From Thermodesulfovibrio sp. (GTDB taxonomy: Bacteria; Nitrospirota; Thermodesulfovibrionia; Thermodesulfovibrionales; JdFR-85): a stretch of DNA of 10,497 nt. A model generated the notes under the pieces. The model worked only from the letters and a program-made list of their open reading frames with translations. It searched no databases and was not told the DNA's origin. Positions 6,025 through 10,497 of this stretch are shown piece by piece. The stretch covers positions 1 to 10,497 of the forward strand of contig JALUAR010000211.1 of the NCBI GenBank assembly GCA_027050975.1. Reading direction: 5' to 3'. The position numbers and the translations under genes were made by a program. The number at the start of each line of letters is the position of its first letter. Position 1 is the stretch's first letter.

Positions 6025-6755
6025 GGGAGCCAACATTAAAAGAGACAGCTGCTGTATCAGTGTTTCTTCATGCCCTCTTTTTTGTTTTTGCCTTTTTTGT
6101 CTTTAAAAAATCACCTCACTTTACCCCTCCTTCACCGTATATTGTCAGCCTTGTTACCCCCACGGAGATAAGCAACAGGGTAAAGGGCAATAAGGCAAAA
6201 ATGCCTGTGGCAAAGATTAAGGAGATAAAAAGGAAACGTCGTGAAAAAATGCTCAAAATGAAGGCCGAGAAAAAACGGTCTTTGAAGTCGAAACCCAAGA
6301 AGGTGGTTTCAAAGAAGGGCCTGGATTCCGTATCTGTTGAGGAAAGGATCGCAGCCATTAAGGCCAAAAAGAGAATAGAGAAGATTGTTGAACTAAGAAG
6401 AGCGGTACTATCCATTAATAAGGATGAGGCGCAACAGCAGACCACGGAGGCCAAACCGGATCAGCAGGCTCAACCGGCCGGAAACGGTGGAGATTCCATT
6501 ATAGGAGGATATGGTGATCTTGTAAAGAAAAAAATCTGGAGCGAATGGGTTTATCCTGAGTTCAAGGTATCCGGGAACCTACTGGCGATTATTAATATAA
6601 AAATTCGCAAAGACGGAACAGTACTGATTCAGGGTATAGAGAGATCTTCCGGTAACTCTCTGTTTGATCGCTCTGCATTAAGGGCAATCAGGAAGGCTTC
6701 ACCCCTTCCTCCACCTCCCTTTGAGATGGAAATAGCTTTAAGGTTTACCCCATGA
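6021..6755 (+). CDS. tolA: TolA-like protein with TonB/TolA C-terminal domain
   Basis: Spans the periplasm and links the TolQR motor in the inner membrane to TolB/Pal at the outer membrane. Residues 10-28 are the membrane anchor and carry the S13-x3-H17 pattern conserved in TolA/TonB anchors. Residues about 29-157 are a periplasmic stalk: a very basic helical part (55-99 has 22 Lys/Arg against 3 Glu), then RIAAIKAKKRIEKIVELRRAV, then a Gln/Pro/Gly linker. Residues 158-244 form the C-terminal domain with IWSEWVYPEF, IRKDGTVLIQGIERSSGN, and FDRSALRAIRKASPLPPPP. At 244 residues it is much shorter than E. coli TolA, mainly in the stalk. ATGA overlaps at both ends tie it by translation to tolR and tolB. 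TonB-like by domain, TolA by context. Confidence 0.88.
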   Translation: MREPTLKETAAVSVFLHALFFVFAFFVFKKSPHFTPPSPYIVSLVTPTEISNRVKGNKAKMPVAKIKEIKRKRREKMLKMKAEKKRSLKSKPKKVVSKKGLDSVSVEERIAAIKAKKRIEKIVELRRAVLSINKDEAQQQTTEAKPDQQAQPAGNGGDSIIGGYGDLVKKKIWSEWVYPEFKVSGNLLAIINIKIRKDGTVLIQGIERSSGNSLFDRSALRAIRKASPLPPPPFEMEIALRFTP

Positions 6756-8020
6756 AGAGAGGCTTTGTTATTTTGACGGTCCTTTTTCTGTTTTTGTTTC
6801 CCCAGGTCAGTTCGGGGAGGATGTATATTGATATTACCTCTCCGGGATTCAGGGCCATTCCCACGGCAATATATGATCTTCTGGGACCAGAAGAGGCAGA
6901 AGAGATCTCAGCAATACTCAGAGATGATCTGGAATTCTCTGGTGTCTTCTATCCTGTTGACAGGGATGCTTACATAGAGACGCCCCTTCCCGTCTTTAAC
7001 CCGCAGAACTGGACCCCTCTGGGTGTGGAGCTTGTTTTGAAAGGCTCTGCAACAGTTGATGCAGACAGGATTGAGGTGATTGTGTATCTGTACGATGTTG
7101 TTGAGGCCCGAAAGATTCTCCAGAGACGCTACAGTGCTCATAAGAGGCACCTGATCCCACTTGCCCACTCTATTGCGGATGACATTTACAAGACTGTAAC
7201 CGGTGAAGAGGGAGGGTTCAGAACCAAAATAGCATTTATTGGAGAGAAAAAGGGTAAAAGAACCATATATCTAATGGATTGGAATGGGCGCAGATTGAAA
7301 TCTACGGGGATCACTGCAGAGTTGCTCGTCTCTTTGCACTGGTCCAGGGATGGTAAAAAATTGCTATACTCCTCTGCCAGAGGTAAGCAGTGGGGAATCT
7401 ATCTGGCTGATTTTCAGAAGAGAAAAGAGTTGATAATTATCAGAAGTACGGCAACAAACATAGCAGGTGACTTCTTTCCTGATGGTGAGAGGTTCCTGTT
7501 TTCTTCGTCCAAAGCAGGCACTCCGGATCTCTACATCTATAATATGAAGAAAAAGAAAGCAGAGAGAATCACCTGGAAACGGGGCATAGAGATCTCTCCC
7601 ACTGTTTCACCGGATGGCAGGTTCATTGCTTTTGTGTCAGATCATGGTGGAACACCGCAGATATATGTTATGGGACTTGACGGTAAAAGACCGAGAAGGA
7701 TATCCTTTAATAGTAGATACTGCACTTCGCCTGCCTGGTCCCCCAGAGGTGACAGGATTGCTTATACCTGTATGATAGGAGGAAAGCATCAGATCTTCAT
7801 TGTTGGAACTGACGGATCTGATTCCGTACAACTTACAGATCGAGGGAATAACGAAGATCCTTCATTTTCACCCAATGGCAGATTCATTACCTTTACTTCT
7901 GATAGGGATGGATACAAAAGGGTATATATTATGAGGGCTAACGGGGAGGTTCAGCGACCTGTATCTCCAAAAAATATGAGGGCCTTTGGCCCTGAATGGT
8001 CACCAAATAAAGTTTTTTAG
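6752..8020 (+). CDS. tolB: Tol-Pal system beta-propeller protein TolB
   Basis: A periplasmic protein that binds Pal and TolA and is needed for outer-membrane constriction during division. A hydrophobic signal peptide covers residues about 1-22. The N-terminal domain (about 24-150) starts MYIDITSPGFRAIPTAI and includes the characteristic LRDDLEFSGVFYPVDRDAYIE. The rest (about 155-422) is a six-bladed-type propeller built from PD40/WD40-like repeats; FSPDGR-like blade motifs recur as WSRDGKKLLYSS, FPDGERFLFSS, SPDGRFIAFVSD, SPRGDRIAYT and NEDPSFSPNGRFITFTSDRDG. Its 422 residues match the family. Translation is probably coupled to tolA through an ATGA overlap, and pal follows 11 bp downstream. 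Confidence 0.95.
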   Translation: MKRGFVILTVLFLFLFPQVSSGRMYIDITSPGFRAIPTAIYDLLGPEEAEEISAILRDDLEFSGVFYPVDRDAYIETPLPVFNPQNWTPLGVELVLKGSATVDADRIEVIVYLYDVVEARKILQRRYSAHKRHLIPLAHSIADDIYKTVTGEEGGFRTKIAFIGEKKGKRTIYLMDWNGRRLKSTGITAELLVSLHWSRDGKKLLYSSARGKQWGIYLADFQKRKELIIIRSTATNIAGDFFPDGERFLFSSSKAGTPDLYIYNMKKKKAERITWKRGIEISPTVSPDGRFIAFVSDHGGTPQIYVMGLDGKRPRRISFNSRYCTSPAWSPRGDRIAYTCMIGGKHQIFIVGTDGSDSVQLTDRGNNEDPSFSPNGRFITFTSDRDGYKRVYIMRANGEVQRPVSPKNMRAFGPEWSPNKVF

Positions 8021-8031
8021 GAGGTATTATT

Positions 8032-8610
8032 ATGATTAGAAAGCTTCTCTTGCTATGTCTTATTCTTGCTTTTACCTTTTCATGTGCTCAGCGTAAGGTA
8101 TCATCTCCTGCTGGAGGCGCTTTGGAAGAAGGAGCATCTGCCGTGGCTCCTGGCAAAGAAGAAAAAGAAATAGGAGCCACAAAAGAGATTGGTGAAGAAG
8201 AGGTGGCCAGGATAGAAACAGCAGAGATTGAGGAGCCAAAAAGCGCTGTGCTGACAGAGAAGGAAAGAGAGGAGATTTTGAAGGATATTCACTTTGATTT
8301 TGACAAGTATAATATAAAGGATGAAGATAAACCAACACTTCGACGTGTGGCTGACTGGATGCTTCAGAATCCGAATGTCCGTCTCATAATAGAAGGACAT
8401 TGTGACGAGAGAGGAACCAATGAGTATAACCTTGGACTTGGAGACAGAAGGGCAACATCAACAAAGGATTATCTTGTTTCACTGGGAGTACCGGAGTCAC
8501 GTCTTCAAACAGTCAGCTATGGTGAGGAGAGACCACTCTGTACAGAGCATAACGAGGACTGCTGGGCAAAGAACAGAAGGGCTCACTTTGTTGTAATAGA
8601 GGGGGAGTAG
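8032..8610 (+). CDS. pal: Peptidoglycan-associated lipoprotein Pal (OmpA C-terminal domain)
   Basis: An outer-membrane lipoprotein that binds peptidoglycan and TolB. The signal sequence ends FTFSC, making C18 the likely lipidated residue, although Phe at -2 and Thr at -3 depart from the usual Leu-Ala/Ser-Gly/Ala pattern. Residues 19-80 are an acidic, low-complexity linker. The OmpA-like domain (about 84-190) has IHFDFDKYNI, the GHCDERGTNEYNLGLGDRRA segment, in which D125 and R140 probably contact the peptide stem, and the end NRRAHFVVIE. C124 and the pair in LCTEHNEDCWAKNRR may form disulfides. The start is well fixed by AGGAGGT at 8019-8025. It lies between tolB and cpoB, as in classical Tol-Pal operons. 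The expected place is the inner leaflet of the outer membrane. Confidence 0.95.
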   Translation: MIRKLLLLCLILAFTFSCAQRKVSSPAGGALEEGASAVAPGKEEKEIGATKEIGEEEVARIETAEIEEPKSAVLTEKEREEILKDIHFDFDKYNIKDEDKPTLRRVADWMLQNPNVRLIIEGHCDERGTNEYNLGLGDRRATSTKDYLVSLGVPESRLQTVSYGEERPLCTEHNEDCWAKNRRAHFVVIEGE

Positions 8611-8614
8611 GTAA

Positions 8615-9508
8615 ATGAGGATTAAATACCATTATATCTTTTTACTTTTGCTGGCTATATCCTTTCTTGGAGGCTGTGTTACCACAGGAGAGTACACAGT
8701 CCTCAGGAATGAACTTAATCAGTTAACAAGGATGTACAATGCCCAGCAGAAGGAAATTGTTGCTTTAAGACAACAGGTAATTGATTTCAGGACCTTTTTT
8801 GAGAGATCACCCTCAAGGGATGCCTTTGAGGCAATCAGAAGCAGCCAGATAAAGCTAAATGATCAGCTTGCAGAGATTAACAATGATATAGCAGCACTTC
8901 AGAGCAGGCTTGATGAGGATACCTACCGTATGAACAGGACCCTTAAAGAGGCTGAACAGGAACGTGCCGATTTAAGAGCTGAAATAGAAAGAATAAAAGA
9001 GGAGCTTAATGCACTGCAGGAAAAGATTGCAGCTTTGCAGACGGCCGGGGTAGCAACTCAGGCGAAACAGCCTGTTCCGGAAACACCTCAGAAGAGCCCT
9101 GAGGAGCAAAAGAAACCACTTACGCCGAAGGAGATTTACCAGGAGGCTCTGAAGACACTCGAGACAGGGAAGACTCAAGAAGCCAGAGAAAAATTTCAGG
9201 CATTCCTGAAAAAGTTTCCTGGTTCAGACCTGGCAGATAATGCTCAGTTCTGGATAGCCGAATCCTACTATAAAGAGGGCAACTACGAAGATGCCATACT
9301 TGCCTATGAAACATTAATTAAAAAGTATCCAGAGAGTAACAAAGTGGCAGGAGCAATGCTGAAGCAGGCATATGCCTTTCTGGAACTAAAAGATACCAGT
9401 ACATCCAAAGTAATTTTGTCTCGTCTCATTGAGCGATTCCCTGACTCAAAGGAGGCTGAGCTGGCCAAGAAGAAGCTTGAGTCATTAAAAAAGAAAAAGA
9501 GCGAGTAA
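8615..9508 (+). CDS. cpoB: Tol-Pal system protein CpoB/YbgF, predicted lipoprotein
   Basis: A periplasmic coiled-coil and TPR protein that in E. coli coordinates peptidoglycan synthesis with Tol-driven outer-membrane constriction. Residues 1-20 form a signal sequence ending in a good lipobox, FLGGC, so C21 is probably lipidated; E. coli CpoB by contrast is soluble. Residues about 28-145 are heptad-rich coiled coil (for example LRNELNQLTRMYNAQQKEI and LRAEIERIKEEL). A Pro/Gln/Lys linker follows. Residues about 170-297 hold three TPR-like repeats, marked by FLKKFPGSDLADNAQFWIAESYY, LIKKYPESNKVAGAMLKQAYAF and LIERFPDSKEAELAKKKLESL. GGGGGAG at 8601-8607 supports the start, which lies 4 bp after the pal stop. 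moaA begins 2 bp after its own stop. Confidence 0.92.
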   Translation: MRIKYHYIFLLLLAISFLGGCVTTGEYTVLRNELNQLTRMYNAQQKEIVALRQQVIDFRTFFERSPSRDAFEAIRSSQIKLNDQLAEINNDIAALQSRLDEDTYRMNRTLKEAEQERADLRAEIERIKEELNALQEKIAALQTAGVATQAKQPVPETPQKSPEEQKKPLTPKEIYQEALKTLETGKTQEAREKFQAFLKKFPGSDLADNAQFWIAESYYKEGNYEDAILAYETLIKKYPESNKVAGAMLKQAYAFLELKDTSTSKVILSRLIERFPDSKEAELAKKKLESLKKKKSE

Positions 9509-9510
9509 AA

Positions 9511-10494
9511 ATGAGTCTTAAAGATAGGTTCTCCCGCATTATTGATTATATGCGGATATCTATCACCGACAGGTGTAATCTCCGCTGCATTTACTGCATG
9601 CCCCACGAGCTTGAGCCTTTGATTCACAAAGAGATCCTTACATACGAGGAGATAATCAGGATCGTCAAGGTGGGAGCACGCCTTGGCGTCAGAAAGGTCA
9701 GAATAACAGGTGGAGAACCTCTTGCCAGAAAAAATGTTCAGTATCTCATCAGAAAACTTAAAGAGATAGATGGTATCGAAGACCTCAGTATGACGACCAA
9801 CGGTGTTCTCCTGAACCGTTATGCCCGAGAGGTCAAGGAGTCTGGACTGGACAGGGTTAATGTGAGTCTTGATTCGTTACGCAAGGAGCGGTACAGGGAG
9901 ATAACACGTGGAGGGTCGCTTGAAGAGATACTGAGCGGAATAGAACTTGCTGAAAAGATAGGGTTGGACCCTGTAAAAATCAATGCAGTGATTATTAGAG
10001 GAATTAATGATGATGAGATTGAAGACTTTGCCAGGTTAACTCTTACGACTCCATATCATGTGAGATTCATAGAGTTTATGCCCGGCACCGATAATTACTG
10101 GTCAGAAGACCGATGTGTTCCAATGAAAGAGATAAAAGAGAGGATATATAAGACTTTTGGTGAACTCATTCCGGTAAAAGTAAGGAAACACGGGCCTGCC
10201 CGTTACTTCAGGATATCGGGTGCTTCAGGAGTAATAGGTTTCATAAGTGCGGTAACGCACCACTTCTGCTCCGAATGTAATCGTCTCAGGATTACTCCTG
10301 ACGGAAAGATCAGGCCATGTCTCTTTTCCGACACAGAGATAGATCTCAGAAGTGCTATCCGAAGAGGTGCGGATGATGATGAAATAGAAAGACTTCTGAG
10401 GCTATCGGTGGCAGTAAAACCGGAGGGACACAGGATTAGTGAAGATATACCTGCCGGAGTAATCAACAGACCGATGTCAAAACTTGGTGGATAA
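9511..10494 (+). CDS. moaA: GTP 3',8-cyclase (radical SAM, molybdenum cofactor synthesis)
   Basis: A cytoplasmic radical SAM enzyme that converts GTP to (8S)-3',8-cyclo-7,8-dihydroguanosine 5'-triphosphate, the first step of molybdopterin synthesis, with MoaC. The radical SAM cluster is C22-x3-C26-x2-C29 (RCNLRCIYCMP), followed by VRITGGEPLARK. The C-terminal cluster that binds GTP is C253-x2-C256-x13-C270 (FCSECNRLRITPDG...PCLF). The double-glycine C-terminus G326-G327, needed for activity in the family, is present. Its 327 residues and the start (RFSRIIDYMRISITDRCNLRC) match the family, supporting the ATG at 9511. The ribosome binding site is weak and the gap to cpoB is only 2 bp, so it probably relies on read-through and coupling from the tol-pal operon. 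The stop is 3 bp from the window edge, so what follows is unseen. Confidence 0.97.
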   Translation: MSLKDRFSRIIDYMRISITDRCNLRCIYCMPHELEPLIHKEILTYEEIIRIVKVGARLGVRKVRITGGEPLARKNVQYLIRKLKEIDGIEDLSMTTNGVLLNRYAREVKESGLDRVNVSLDSLRKERYREITRGGSLEEILSGIELAEKIGLDPVKINAVIIRGINDDEIEDFARLTLTTPYHVRFIEFMPGTDNYWSEDRCVPMKEIKERIYKTFGELIPVKVRKHGPARYFRISGASGVIGFISAVTHHFCSECNRLRITPDGKIRPCLFSDTEIDLRSAIRRGADDDEIERLLRLSVAVKPEGHRISEDIPAGVINRPMSKLGG

Positions 10495-10497
10495 TTG

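Noticed and set aside
8101..8400. Opposite-strand open frame within pal, rich in Phe and hydrophobic residues
   Set aside because: The composition is the antisense image of the Lys/Glu-rich Pal linker; no ribosome binding site or family resemblance.
1..10497. Search by eye for mobile elements, CRISPR arrays, RNA genes, toxin-antitoxin pairs or defence genes
   Set aside because: None seen; all substantial frames on the + strand are assigned to known housekeeping families, so I do not claim a novel system.

Overview
This window is ordinary chromosomal sequence from a diderm (Gram-negative-type) bacterium. All genes lie on the + strand and are tightly packed. A complete-looking tolR-tolA-tolB-pal-cpoB run, an AMIN-type cell-wall amidase and two lipoproteins show an outer membrane. 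The single c-type haem protein and moaA suggest respiratory, possibly anaerobic, metabolism. Base composition is moderately AT-leaning, with frequent AGA/AGG arginine and ATA isoleucine codons. Protein style and gene mix would suit a Nitrospirota or Desulfobacterota-like lineage, but that placement is an inference I cannot test here.

Region 1 (1-3140) is a probable co-directional cluster. It holds a small NifU C-terminal-domain Fe-S scaffold protein, a secreted N-acetylmuramoyl-L-alanine amidase (AMIN + Amidase_3), a divergent CbiQ/EcfT-like membrane protein with no ATPase next to it, and an AI-2E/PerM family permease.

Region 2 (3141-3653) is a monocistronic-looking unit: an AT-rich promoter-like leader, a near-maximal Shine-Dalgarno sequence, a GTG-started secreted monohaem cytochrome c with an odd basic C-terminus, and a perfect 12-bp hairpin terminator.

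Region 3 (3654-5472) is pyrG (CTP synthase) with its own promoter-like box and a small inverted repeat that places the ribosome binding site in a loop directly before the start codon.

Region 4 (5473-10494) is the Tol-Pal envelope-constriction operon. tolR, tolA and tolB overlap by ATGA junctions; pal and cpoB follow within about 11 and 4 bp; moaA (molybdenum cofactor synthesis) starts 2 bp after cpoB. tolQ, which normally precedes tolR, is not in the window; pyrG and a 150-bp gap occupy that place.

No stretch longer than about 180 bp lacks a gene. I saw no tRNA, rRNA, CRISPR array, insertion sequence or phage gene, and no convincing undescribed system. The points worth a second look are modest: the missing tolQ, the EcfT homologue with degenerate coupling motifs, the cytochrome tail, leader structures upstream of the cytochrome gene and pyrG, and moaA tied to tol-pal.
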